This document shows, piece by piece, positions 19,456-31,651 of a DNA stretch of 64,000 nucleotides (position 1 is its first letter; every line of letters starts with the position of its first letter). The notes under the pieces were generated by a model. That model did no database searches and had not been told where the DNA came from. It saw only the letters and a program-made list of their open reading frames with translations. Made by a program: the position numbers and the translations under genes. Source of the stretch: Bufo bufo (lineage: Eukaryota > Chordata > Amphibia > Anura > Bufonidae); the NCBI RefSeq assembly GCF_905171765.1, contig NC_053394.1, positions 161,231,183 through 161,295,182 on the forward strand, in the 5' to 3' direction.

Positions 19456-22400
19456 GTTTGGGCCAGGCTGGATACATTTGGGTATTATGGAGGGGCCCTT
19501 ACTCTATATATTTATACCCTTAGATCAGTGGCCCAACAGCGTTTAATCCCTTAAATTCCTCAGTTACATATTCAAGGTTGGCACCTGTTTTCTTGCCAAT
19601 CCACAGTTTGGGCCAGGCTGGGTTAAGTTGGGTGTTATGGAGGGGTCCTTACTCTTTATTTTTCCACCCTTAGATCAGTGGCCCAATGGCATTTAACCCC
19701 TTAAATTCCTCAGTTACATATTCAAAATGCTGAAAATGAAGATAGTTGGCAAGGTTGGCACCTGTTTTCTTGCCAATCCACAATTTGGGCCAGGCTGGGT
19801 ACAGTTGGGTGTTATGGAGGGGTCCTTACTCTTTATTTTTCCACCCTTAGATCAGTGGCCCAACGGCATTTAACCCCTTAAATTCCTCAGTTACATATTC
19901 AAAATGCTGAAAATGTAGATAGTTGGCAAGGTTGGCACCTGTTTTCTTGCCAATCCACATTTTGGGCCAGGCTGGGTACAGTTGGGTGTTATGGAGGGGT
20001 CCTTACTCTTTATCTTTCCACCCTTAGATCAGTGGCCCAACGGCATTTAACCCCTTAAATTCCTCAGTTACGTATTCAAAATGCTGAAAATGTAGATAGT
20101 TGGCAAGGTTGGCACCTGTTTTCTTGCCAATCCACAGTTTGGGCCAGGCTGGGTACAGTTGGGTGTTATGGAGGGGTCCTTACTCTTTATTTTTCCACCC
20201 TTAGATCAGTGGCCCAATGGCATTTAACCCCTTAAATTCTCAGTTACATATTCAAAATGCTGAAAATGTAGATAGTTGGCAAGGTTGGCACCTGTTTTCT
20301 TGCCAATCCACAGTTTGGGCCAGGCTGGGTACAGTTGGGTGTTATGGAGGTGTCCTTACTCTTTATTTTTCCACCCTTAGATCAGTGGCCCAACGGCATT
20401 TAACCCCTTAAATTCCTCAGTTACATATTCAAAATGCTGAAAATGTAGATAGTTGGCAAGGTTGGCATCTGTTTTCTTGCCAATCCACAATTTGGGCCAT
20501 GCTGGGTACAATTGGGTGTTATGGAGGGGTCCTTACTCTTTATTTTTCCACCCTTAGATCAGTCGCCCAACGGCATTTAACCCCTTAAATTCCTCAGTTA
20601 CATATTCAAAATGCTGAAAATGTATATAGTTGGCAAGGTTGGCACCTGTTTTCTTGCCAATCCACAGTTTGGGCCAGGCTGGGTACAGTTGGGTGTTATG
20701 GAGGGGTCCTTACTCTTTATTTTTCCACCCTTAGATCAGTGGCCCAACGGCGTTTAACCCCTTAAATTCCTCAGTTACATATTCAAAATGCTGAAAATGT
20801 AGATAGTTGGCAAGGTTGGCACCTGTTTTCTTGCCAATCCACAGTTTGGGCCAGGCTGGGTACAGTTGGGTGTTATGGAGGGGTCCTTACTCTTTATTTT
20901 TCCACCCTTAGATCAGTGGCCCAATGGCATTTAACCCCTTAAATTCCTCAGTTACATATTCAAAATGCTGAAAATGTAGATAGTTGGCAAGGTTGGCACC
21001 TGTTTTCTTGCCAATCCACAGTTTGGGCCAGGCTGGGTACAGTTGGGTGTTATGGAGGTGTCCTTACACTTTATTTTTCCACCCTTAGATCAGTGGCCCA
21101 ACGGCATTTAACCCCTTAAATTCCTCAGTTACATATTCAAAATGCTGAAAATGTAGATAGTTGGCAAGGTTGGCACCTGTTTTCTTGCCAATCCACAGTT
21201 TGGGCCAGGCTGGATACAGTTGGGTATTATGGAGGGGTCCTTACTCTTTATATTTCCACCCTTAGATCAGTGGCCCAACAGCGTTTAACCCCTTAAAATC
21301 ACCAGTTACTTATTCAAAATGCTGAAAATGTATATAGTTGGCAAGGTTGGCACCTGTTTTCCTGCCAATCCACAGTTTGGGCCAGGTTGGATACAGTTGG
21401 GTATTATGGAGGGGTCCTTACTCGTTATATTTCCACCCTTAGATTAGTGGCCCAACAGCGTTTAACCCCTTAAAATCACCAGTTACTTATTCAAAATGCT
21501 GAAAATGTATATAGTTGGCAAGGTTGGCACCTGTTTTAATGCCAATCCACAGTTTGGGACGGGCTGGATACAGTTGGGTATTATGGAGGGGTCCTTACTC
21601 TTTATATTCCCTCCCTTAGATTAGTGGCCCAACGGCGTTTAACCCCTTAAATTCCTCAGTTACTTATTCAAAATGCTGAAAATGTATATAGTTGGCAAGG
21701 TTGGCACCTGTTTTCCTGCCAATCCACTGTTTGGGCCAGGCTGCATACAGTTGCGTATTATGGAGGGGCACTTACTCTTTATATTTCCACCCTTAGATTA
21801 GTGGCTCAACGGCGTTTAACCCCTTAAATTCCTCAGTTACTTATTCAAAATGCTGAAAATGTATATAGTTGGCAAGGTTGGCACCTATTTTAATGCCAAT
21901 CCACAGTTTGGGCCAGGCTGGATACAGTTGGGTATTATAGAGGGGTCCTTACTCTTTATATTTCCACCCTTAGATTAGTGGCCCAACGGCGTTTAACCCC
22001 TTAAATTCCTCCATTACTTATTCAAAATGTAGAAAATGTATATTAGCAAGGTTGGCACCTGTTTTCCTGCCAATCCACTGTTTGGGCCAGGCTGGATACA
22101 GTTGGGTATTATAGAGGGGTCCTTACTCTTTCTATTTCCACCCTTAGATCAGTGGCATAACAGCGTTTAACCCCTTAAATTCCTCAGTTACTTATTCAAA
22201 ATGCTGAAAATGTATATAGTTGGCAAGGTTGGCACCTGTTTTCTTGCCAATCCACTGTTTGGGCCAGGCTGGGTACACTTTGATGTTATGGAGGGGTCCT
22301 TACTCTTTATATTCCCTCCCTTAGATTAGTGGCCCAACGGCGTTTAACCCCTTAAATTCCTAAGTTACTTATTCAAAATGCTGAAAATGTGTATAGTTGG

Positions 22401-23085
22401 CAAGGTTGGCACCTGTTTTCCTGCCAATCCACTGTTTGGGCCAGGCTGGATACAGTTGGGTATTATGGAGGGGTCCTTACTCTTTATATTTTAACCCTTT
22501 GATCAGTGGCCCAACGGCATTTAACCCCTTAAATTCCTCAGTTACTTATTCAAAATGTTGAAAATGTGTATAGTTGGCAAGGTTGGCACCTGTTTTCTTG
22601 CCAATCCAAAGTTTGGGCCAGGCTGGATACAGTTGGGTATTATGGAGGGGTCCTTACTCTTTGTATTTCCAACCTTAGATTAGTGGCCCAACAGCGTTTA
22701 ACCCCTTAAATTGCTCAGTTACTTATTCAAAATGTTGAAAATGTATATAGTTGGCAAGGTTGGCACCTGTTTTCTTGCCAATCCACAGTTTGGGCCTGGC
22801 TGGGTACAGTTGGTTATTATGGAGGGGTCCTTACTCTTTAAATTTCCACCCTTAGATCAGTGGCCCAACGGCATTTAACCCCTTAAATTCCTCAGTTACT
22901 TATTCAAAATGCTGAAAATGTATATAGTTGGCAAGGTTGGCACCTGTTTTCTTGCCAATCCACAGTTTGGGCCAGGCTGGGTACAGTTGGGTGTTATGGA
23001 GGGGTCCTTACTCTTTATATTTCCACCCTTAGATCAGTGGCCCAACAGCGTTTAACCCCTTAAATTCCTCAGTTACTTATTCAAA
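19456..23085 (-). repeat. Right tandem array, 177-bp unit, about 20 copies, inverted
   Basis: The same unit in reverse orientation. Copies between about 19600 and 21200 form a homogeneous subfamily (TGTAGATAGTTGGC, GGTGTTATGG, TTATTTTTCCACC). The outer copies (21230-23085) carry TATATAGTTGGC and CTTATTC forms like the left array. Confidence 0.93.
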
Positions 23086-23427
23086 ATGCATATTTTTTCA
23101 TCCATTTTTCACTATCGTTTTTTTTTTGTAAAAACACAAATAATCTAGATTTTGTTTTATTAATCTGATTGTTCACAAATAATATTTAACATTTATGTAG
23201 AAAAAAACAGATTTACTCCAGAGGAATAAGAGAAAAAAAGGTTTATTTGTCATAGTAATGTATAAGAAACTGCCGAATAAGAAACCAACTTCAGTGAATA
23301 AGAAACTGGACGAATAAGAAACCAACTTCAGCCTCGTGTTTTTTTCTGCTGTTTAAACTATTCTAAAAATTGTGAAAAAAACTCTTTAAATACGGCTCAT
23401 GTGAATACACTACATAGCTATGGGCCA

Positions 23428-23691
23428 TTAAAGGGGTATTCTGCTTGCTAGAAGTTATCCCCTATCCACAGGCTGGGGCATAGCTATCAGATCGGTGGGG
23501 GTCCTACTGCTGGGGACCCCGTATCTCCTGCAGCCCCCCTGAAATTAAGGAAGTGGCCGGTCACACATGCTGGTGGCCTCTCCATTCACTTCTATGGTAG
23601 TTCCGGAGATAGCCGGTACAGCGCTCCACTGTCTCCGGAATTCCCATAGAGATGAATGGATAATGTCTAACAACTGGAATACCCCATTTAA
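23428..23691. mobile_element. TTAA-flanked MITE
   Basis: Ends AAAGGGGTATTCTG and GAATACCCCATT with TTAA at 23428-23431 and 23688-23691. The interior includes an inverted pair CCATTCACTTCTATGG / CCATAGAGATGAATGG. Confidence 0.8.
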
Positions 23692-24323
23692 CCCTTTTGA
23701 GGACCAAGCCATCTTTGACAGAGAGGTTTTTGTTTTTTTCCAACAGTCTTACCTTTTTTTATTTTTTCGGCAGCATAGACTTATTAGGACTTTTTTACAT
23801 GAGCGAGTTTTCCGTCCGGATGTAATGTCTGCATACCTCCCAACTTTAGAAAATTGTAAAGAGGGACAACGTGTGCATCGCGTGTAGCGCTCCGCTGCAA
23901 TTTGTTTCATACCAGGCCACGCCTCTAACTCTGCCCAAAGCATAACTATACACACCCATTCCCCATGTGCTCCCTAATAGTAGTTATGCCAAGATATGTG
24001 CCCCCTTCACAGTAGATATGCCAAGATGTGCCACCTCAGAGTAGTTATGCCCAAATATTCCCCCTCAGAGTAGTTATGCCCAGCGGTGCCCCCTTCTTAG
24101 TAGTTATGTCAACGTGTGCCCCCTTCACAGGAGGTAAGAAAATCTAACAGTAAATACTCACCTGGTTCCTCCGATGATCACAGCTCAGCTGCAGGCGCTC
24201 CCCAGTAGGATACTGTCACACATTGCACTTGCTGTGTAGGAGCAGGGGCACAGAGGGTGATTCCTCCGCTCCTCCTACACAGCCAGTAGCGAGATGTGTA
24301 ATACCTTCCCTCCAGTTCTACTG
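23692..24323. other. Repeat-like sequence with short degenerate tandem motif
   Basis: Between about 23960 and 24135 a motif resembling TAGTTATGCC...TGCCCCCTTC recurs about five times at roughly 35-45 bp. No coding sequence supported. Confidence 0.45.
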
Positions 24324-24569
24324 TTAAATAGGTTGTCCTCTTTATACTACTGATGATCTATCCTCCGGATAGGTCATCAATGTCAGATCAGCCGTGGTCC
24401 TCCGACACCCCCGACGATCAGCTATTTGAAGAGAGGGCAGCGCTCATATGAGAGCTGCCCTCTCTGATCTGTTCACCTGCTCGCCGTAGGATTTGCAGTG
24501 ATGAGCAGGTAAACAGATCAGAGAAGGCAGCACTCATACAAAAAAAAAAAAAGCGGACAACCCCTTTAA
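24324..24569. mobile_element. TTAA-flanked MITE
   Basis: TTAAATAGGTTGTCC at the left and GGACAACCCCTTTAA at the right. Internal blocks AGAGGGCAGC / GCTGCCCTCTCT form an inverted pair. TTAA at 24566-24569 is shared with the start of the next element. Confidence 0.75.
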
Positions 24570-27185
24570 CTCCTTAAGAACCGGGTTTATTTTCGCCGTA
24601 TTTAAAACTTAAGTAAATAAAAAATAGCATATATATGAGGTATCGCCGCGTCCGTAAGAACTTGCTCTATAAAAACATCACATGATCTAATCCCTGAGGT
24701 GAACACCGTAAACATTTTTTTAACAAATATGGTGTAAAAAAAGCCATTTTTTGTCACCTTACGTCACAAAAAGTGTAATAGCAAGCGATAAAAAAGTCAT
24801 ACGCACCCCAAAATAGTGCCAATCAAACCGTCATCTCACCCTGCAAAACATCATACCCTACCTAAGATAATCACCCAAAAACTGAAAAAACTATGGCTCT
24901 CAGACTATGGAGACACTAAAACATGATTTTGTTTTTCAAAAATGAAATCATTGTGTAAAACTTACATAAATAAAAAAATGGAGACATATTAGGTATCGCC
25001 GCGTCCGTAATAAAAAAATAAAAACGGTGAAAAAGAAGCCATTTTTTGTCACCTTACATCACAAAAAGTGTAATAGCAAGCGATCAAAAAGTCATATGCA
25101 CCCCAAAATAGTGCCAATCAAACCATCATCTCATCCCGAAAAAAATTAACCCCTACACAAGACAGTCGCCCAAAAAATAAATAAAATTATGGCTTTCAAA
25201 ATGGGGAGACACTAAAGAATCATTATTTTATTTTTTTATGCTTTGTTATGTAAAACTGAATTAAATAACCAAAAAAAGTAGTGATATTTGGTATTGTCGC
25301 GTCCGTGACAACCAGCTCTATAAAAATAACACATGATCTAACCTGTCAGATGAATGTTGTAAATAACAAAAAATAAAAACGGTGCCAAATCAGCTATTTC
25401 TTGTTACCTTGCCTCACAAAAAGTGTAATATAGAGCAACCAAAAATCTTGTTACCTTGCCTCACAGCCTCTCCGAGAGGTGTATTTCCCCTGTAACTGGT
25501 ACTACTATGTCAGCCCCAGTTAAAGGAGAAATCAATAGTGAAAAAAATAAATAATAATTTAAGTTAAATGTCCCCCAGAGGTCTTGTATGACCTTATGGG
25601 TCACGTGTAAAATTAAAAATTTTAAAAATTTAAAAATAAAGTGTTTTTTTAAAAAAAAAAAAAAGTTTCACATGTAAAAAAAAAACCTCCCCAATTAAGT
25701 AATTACTAAAAATAGAAAAAATAGAAAAAATAAATAAAAAAATTTGGTATTGCCGCGTCCGTGACGGCTGGCTCTATAAATATATCACATGATCCACCCC
25801 GTCCGATAAACACTATTAAAAAAATAAAAACTGTGTAAAAAAAGCCATTTTTGTCACCTTACGTCACAAAAAGTGCAACACCAAGTGATCAAAAAAGCGT
25901 ATGTCCCACAAAATAGTACCAATAAAGCTGTCACCTTATCCCTCAAAAAATGAGCCGCTACATAAAAAAATCGTTTAAAAAAAAAAAAAAAACTTTAGCC
26001 CTCAGAACTTGGAGACATTAAAACATCATTTTTTTAGTTTAAAAAATGCTATTGTGTTAAAGTTAAATAAATATAAAAAAGTATACATATTAGGTATCAC
26101 CGCGTCCGTAACAACCAGCTCTATAAAAATATCACATGACCTAACCCCTCAGGTGAACACTGTAAAAAAAAAAAAAAAAGTGCCAAAAAAACAATTTTTT
26201 CTCACCTTACATCACAAAAATTGCAACACCAAGCGATCAAAAAAGCATATGCCCCCCAAAATAGTACCAATCAAACAGTCACCTCATCCTGCAAAAAATT
26301 AAACCCTACCTAAGACAATCAGTCAAAAAAAAGAAAACTATGACTCTCAGACTATGGAGACACTAAAATATGATTCTTTTGCTTCAAAACTGCTATTATT
26401 ATGTTAAAGTGAAATAAATAAATAAAAAGTAGACATATTAGGTATTGCCGCATACGTAACAACCTGCTCTATAAAAATATCACATGACATAACCACTCAG
26501 GTGAACACCGTAAAAAATAAAAACAATGCCAAAAAAACTATTTTTGGTCACCTAACATTACATAAAGTGCAACACCAAGCGATCAAAAAAGCATATGCCC
26601 CCCGAAATAGTACCAATCAAACTGTCACCTCATCCTGCAAAAAATGAGACCATAACTAAGACAATCGGTCAAAAAATAAAAAAGCTATGGTGATTAGACT
26701 ATGGAGACACTAAAACATAATTTTTTGGGTTTTAAAAATGCTATTATTGTGTAAAACTTTCTTAATAAATAAGAAAAGTATACATATTAGGGATTGAATC
26801 CTCCGTAACGATCTGCTCTATAAAAATATCACATGATCTAACCCCTCAGCTGAACGCTGGAAAAATAAATAAATAAAAACTGTGCCAAAACAACCAATTT
26901 TTGGTCACCTTGCCCCATAAAGTGTAATAATGAATTATCCAAAAATCATATGTACCCAAAAATGCTACCAATAAAAACGTCAACTCTTCCTGCAAAAAAT
27001 TAGCCCCTGCACAAGACGATCAGCAGAAAAATAAAAAAAGATATGGCGTTCAGAAAATGGAGACATAAAAACATAATTTTTTTTCAAAGATGCTCTGCAA
27101 AACTGAAACAAACTATAAAAAAAGCACATGATCTACCCTATCAGATGAATGTTGTAAAAAAATAAAAATAAGAAAAGGGCCAAAA
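24566..27185 (+). repeat. AT-rich tandem array, unit about 295-357 bp
   Basis: Begins TTAACTCCTTAAGAACCGGG, matching the outer terminus type at 30483-30502 in inverse. Landmark GTCACCTTAC-CACAAAAAGTG recurs near 24753, 25048, 25403, 25853, 26200, 26547 and 26904. Other shared phrases are TCGCCGCGTCCGTAA and ATCACATGATCTAA. It appears to be the interior of a large non-autonomous anuran element. Open frames here are low-complexity and not genes. Confidence 0.8.
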
Positions 27186-27590
27186 CAGCCCAATTCTCTA
27201 AGTCTCACCCCCCCCCTCCACCCGCATTTTGCTGTACTTGATATACAGCAGCACGTGCCTCTCACATCCAGGGCCTCCCAGGTAACGTCTCCTCCAATGT
27301 AGATCTTCTCTGTCATCATCTTCTCCATTTGGTCCAGACACTTCTTTCAGCCGCTCCTCGTCTCTGCAGAGAAATTCGCACCCAGTTTCGCAAATATTTT
27401 CAATTTCGTCTCTGCAGAGTGTGACACACAGACATCTTAGTGTCCTCACTTTTCTATCATCATCCCCCAACCTGGAGTCCCCACAGTGTTATCCTGCTGC
27501 TCACTGTGCCTCGGCCCCAATACCACAAGAAGAAATAATAGTGCCCCATAGTAATAGTGCTCCTCCACCAATAGTTTTTCCCTTCTAGAA
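27186..27590. other. Unassigned sequence interrupting the AT-rich element
   Basis: Non-repetitive stretch with an open frame on the minus strand (27198-27470). I do not recognise it and see no splice or start evidence. Confidence 0.35.
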
Positions 27591-28290
27591 TGCCCTCATT
27601 AGTAATACTGCCCCCTACACTTCCCCACATTAAGTAATATGCCCCCATACACTGCCCCACATTAAGTAATATGCCCCCCACACTGCCCCACATTATGTAA
27701 TTTGCCCCCACACTGCCTCACATTATGTAATTTGCCCCCCCCCCACACTGCCCCACATCATGTAATTTGCCCCCCACACTGCCTCACATTATGCAATTTG
27801 CCCCTACACTGCCCCACATTATATGATTTGCCCCCCCACACTGCCCCACATCAAGTAATTTGCCCACCACAGTGCCCCACATTAAGAAATTTGCCCCCCC
27901 ACACTGCCTCACATTATGTAATTTGCCCCCCCACCCTACCCAACATTATGTAATCCCCCCCCCACCCTGCCCCACATTAAGTAATTTGCCCTCCACATTG
28001 ACTCACATTATGTAATTTGATCCTACACTGCCCCACATTAAGTAATTTGCCCCCACACTGCCTCACATTAAGTGATTTGCCCCCCACATTATGTTATTTG
28101 CCCACCACACTGCCCTCTATTATGTAATATGCACCCCACTAAGTAATTTGCCCCCACACTGCCCTCCATTATGTAGTTTGCCCGCCACACTGCCTTCCAC
28201 TAAGTAATTTGCCCCCCACACTAAGTAAATTTGCCCCCAGACTGCCCTCCATTATGTAGTCCCCCCCCCCCCGCACTTGTGTCGCTGATC
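27590..28290 (+). repeat. Minisatellite, about 30-bp unit
   Basis: About 20 imperfect copies of a CACTGCCCCACATTATGTAA-TTTGCCCCC type unit, with C-run length variation. Confidence 0.85.
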
Positions 28291-28495
28291 CTGTACAGTC
28301 TGTACTTGCTGGCTGCGCGAGCATGAGTTCAGTTAAGTTCAGTGTCTTCGGCGCGCAATCCCGTCCTGCGGCGCTTGATCCTGTGAGACCCACCGCGGGA
28401 GGTTACGGGTCTCGCGGGATTGCGCGCCGTAGTGACTGAACTCATGCCCACGCAGCCGGCAAGTAGAGGATCAGATCAGCGACACAAGTACAAGG
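28273..28495. repeat. GC-rich hairpin
   Basis: Arms CACTTGTGTCGCTGATC (28275) and GATCAGCGACACAAGT (about 28473), then GGCGCGCAATCCCG (about 28351) and CGGGATTGCGCGCC (about 28416), pair as a long imperfect stem of about 220 bp. It sits at the end of the minisatellite. Confidence 0.75.
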
Positions 28496-28635
28496 GGGCG
28501 GGTGCTAGTTGTGTTGGGAACTTGGGTCCACCGGGTGACACCCCATCAGACTGGTGTCACCCGGTGCGGCCCGCACCCTCCTCACAACGCCACTGTGTAT
28601 CCCCTATATAAAAATGACTGAAATTGAAATGGGAC

Positions 28636-30502
28636 TTAACCTCTTACAGACACAGGGCGTACCTGTACGCCCTGTGTATTTCCGATCACTGTCGCGCGGC
28701 GGGCGGTGATCGGAACTGGATGCCTGCTGAAATCAATCAGCAGGCACCCTGGGACAATGCCAAGGGGGTTTCTGTGACCCCCCCCATATCGGCGATCGAT
28801 GCAAACCGCAGGTCAATACAGACCTGCGGTTTGCAGCGCTTTCGGAAGTTTCTCATCCGAAACATCAAAATGATCTAAATTTTTGAATTTCCAGGATGGC
28901 CAAACGACACTCTGACACTCTGCTTGAAATGGCTGACATCTGTGCTGTGATGTCAGCCGTTTAACCCCTTCCATGCCGTGGTCCAGACCCACTGGATCTT
29001 CAAGAACCAAGTGGGTCTGGGTAAAAAAAAAAAAAAAGTGAAAAAAGTAAAAATAAAAAAAACACTTTTATCACTGATTAAAAATGAAAAAAAAAAATAA
29101 AATGCACTACACATATTAGGTATCGCTGCGTCCGTAATACCCTGCTCTATAAAAATATCACATGACCTAACCCCTCAGTTGAATTCTGTAAAAAAAAAAA
29201 AAAAAAGTGTGCAAAAAAAGCCATTTTTTGTCACCTTCAATCACAAAAAGTGTAATAGCAAGCGATCAAAAAGTCATACGCACCCCAAAATAATGCCAAT
29301 AAAACCATCATCTCATCCCGCAAAAATCATGCCCCACTCAAGATTATCGCCCAAAAACTGGAAAATATATGGCTCTCGGACTATGGAGACACTAAAACAT
29401 GATTTTGTTTTTGTTTCATAAATGAAATAATTGTGTAAGACATACATATTAGGTATTGCCACGTCCGTAATAACCTGCTCTATAAAAATACAACATGATC
29501 TAACCTGTCAGATAAATGTTGTAAATAACAAAAAATAAAAACCGTGCCAAAGCAGCTATTTCTTGTTACCTTGCCTCACAAAAAGTGTAATATAGAGCAA
29601 CCAAAAATCATATTTACCCTAAAATAGTACCAACATAACTGCCACCCTATTCCGTAGTTTCCAAAATGGGGTCACTTTTTTGGAGTTTCTACTCTAGAGG
29701 TGCATCAGGGGGGCTTCAAATGGGACATGGTGTCAAAAAACCAGTCCAGCAAAATCTGCCTTCCAAAAACCATATGTCATTCCTTTCCTTCTGCACCCTG
29801 CCGTGGGGCCGTACAACAGTTTATGACCACATATGGGGTGTTTCTGTAAACTACAGAATCAGGGCCATAAATATTGAGTTTTATTTGGCTGTTAACCCTT
29901 GCTTTGTAACTGGAAAAAATGGATTCAAATGGAAAATCTAAAGGGTTAACAAAGTTTGTAAAATCAGTTTTGAATACCTTGAGGGGTGTAGTTTGTAAAA
30001 TGGGGTCATTTTTGGGTGGTTTATTTATTCTGTAAGCCTCACAAAGTGACTTCAGACCTGAATTGTTTCTGAAAAAGTGGGTTTTAGAAATTTTCTGAAA
30101 AATTTCAAGATTTGCTTCTAAACTTCTAAGCCTTGTAATGTCCCCAAAAAATAAAATGGAATTCCCAAAATGATCCAAACATAAAGTAGACATATGGGAA
30201 TTGTAAATGAATAACTATTTTGGAGGTATTACTATGTATTATAGAAGTAGAGAAATTGAAATTTGGAAATTAGCTAATTTTTCAAAATTGTTGGTAAATT
30301 TGGATTATTTGTATAAATATTTTTTTTTTACTACATTTTACCAGTGTCATGAAGTACAATATGTTATGACAAAACAATCTCAGAATGGCCTGGATAAGTT
30401 AAAGCGTTTTAAAGTTATTCACACATAAAGTGACACTGGTCAGATTTGCAAAAAATGGCCTGGTACTTAAGGTGAAAATTAGCCCGGTCCATAAGGGGTT
30501 AA
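28636..30502. mobile_element. TTAA-flanked non-autonomous element (about 1.87 kb)
   Basis: TTAACCTCTTACAGACACAG at the left and CCGGTCCATAAGGGGTTAA at the right, with TTAA at both ends. The left end holds three short palindromes (see findings). The middle repeats the AT-rich array phrases and the right part is the segment also found inverted at 43228-46835. No transposase. Confidence 0.7.
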
Positions 30503-30649
30503 AGGGGGGAAAAGAAAAAATAGTCTGTTTTCAAGTTTTTTTATTCAATATGACAAATTTCATATATCACGTAAACAAAATGAATGAAAGGCACTAGTAA
30601 TGTATTGTGATTTTCTATATTGCTTCCTTTGCTGGCTTGATTCAAGGCT

Positions 30650-31046
30650 CATATCCAGGTGTCATGACTTTCAATGGGTCCGTGGAAAAATCGGAAAGTA
30701 CACAGTTTTTCATTCGCGTCCGTGATCCGTGTTTCCTGTCCGTGAAAAAAATAAGACCTGTCCTATTTTTTTCACGGACGACGGTTCGCGGACCCATTTA
30801 AGTCAATGGGTCCGTGAAAAATCACGGATGCACACAAGATTGTCATCCGCGTCCGTGATCCGTGTCTGTTTTTTTTTCAATCATATTAAAGGCAAACTTG
30901 ACTTAGAATCTTTTTTCACTTTTCATGTCCGTGGATCCTCCAAAAATCAAGGAAGACCCACGGAAGAAAAAACGGACACGGATCACGGAACTAGGGAACC
31001 CGTTTTTGCGCACCGCAAAAAAAACGGTCGTGTGCATGAGGCCTAA
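30650..31046. mobile_element. MITE remnant with TCCGTGATCCGTG blocks
   Basis: Multiple inverted copies of CCGTGAAAAA/TTTTTCACGG and a right end ACGGTCGTGTGCATGAGGCC, the same terminus as 15113. Left terminus degraded. Confidence 0.55.
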
Positions 31047-31069
31047 ATCAGTGGTTTCTTTTGTTGCAG

Positions 31070-31460
31070 GCCAAGTGTAAATCTGTCCGTAAAATGGTAT
31101 ATTACACTCAGCATGCATCTCCAAGTGTATTTTTTTCCGTAAAAGGGTATATTACACGAAGTGTTAAATTACAATTGCTGATAGTATAAGCCTTTAAATT
31201 TGCACGCACTATTGTGCATCTCATAGTGTATTTCTGTCCGTAAAAGGGTATATTACACTCAAGGTGTAAATTCAAGTGCTGATAGGGTCATCCTCAATAA
31301 CTTCACACGCTACCGTGCATCTCCAAGTGTATTTCTTTCCGTTAAAGTGTATATTACAATAAGTGTTAAAATACAAGTGCTCAAAGCATAATCCTATATA
31401 TTTTTTCACACGCTACTGTGCATCTCCAAGTGTAATTCTGTCCGTAAAAGGATGCCTTTC
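31070..31460 (+). repeat. 101-bp subterminal repeats of a hAT transposon
   Basis: CATCTCCAAGTGTA-type landmarks occur at 31116, 31217, 31318 and 31421, each followed by a TCCGTAAAAGGGTATATTACAC-like phrase. They precede the hAT transposase remnant and probably are its 5' subterminal binding repeats (inference). Confidence 0.75.
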
Positions 31461-31651
31461 ATCCAGGGCCTAAATACTAGGCTTACAATTGATATTCCCC
31501 TAAATCTATGGTTACTGCTGTGCCTGTATTAGTGTAATACGGTACATAAATAGATAGCCAGATAGTGCCAGGTGCCTGTAAAAAAAGGCCTGAATTTGAA
31601 TTCAATACATTGGGCCAAATAATTTTTTTCTTATTGTGGTGAACGGTAACA

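Larger units (their letters stand above)
17327..23338. mobile_element. 6-kb fold-back element with inverted 177-bp satellite arrays
   Basis: Ends CACGAGGCTGAAGTTGG and its inverse at 23322-23338, each flanked outside by seven T. Terminal inverted repeats of about 210-255 bp (17327-17540 and about 23085-23338) enclose two arrays of the same repeat in opposite orientation, meeting at about 19455. The right terminal repeat has an extra short duplication of the TTGGTTTCTTATTC block. No transposase or long open frame. Superfamily not assigned. Confidence 0.88.

Noticed and set aside
18628..20411. Open frames in the 177-bp arrays
   Set aside because: Same reason: a 177-bp unit is 59 codons, so a frame open in one unit stays open. 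No start context or family similarity.
27198..27470. Possible coding exon on the minus strand
   Set aside because: No recognisable domain, splice sites or flanking exons, and it lies between repeats.
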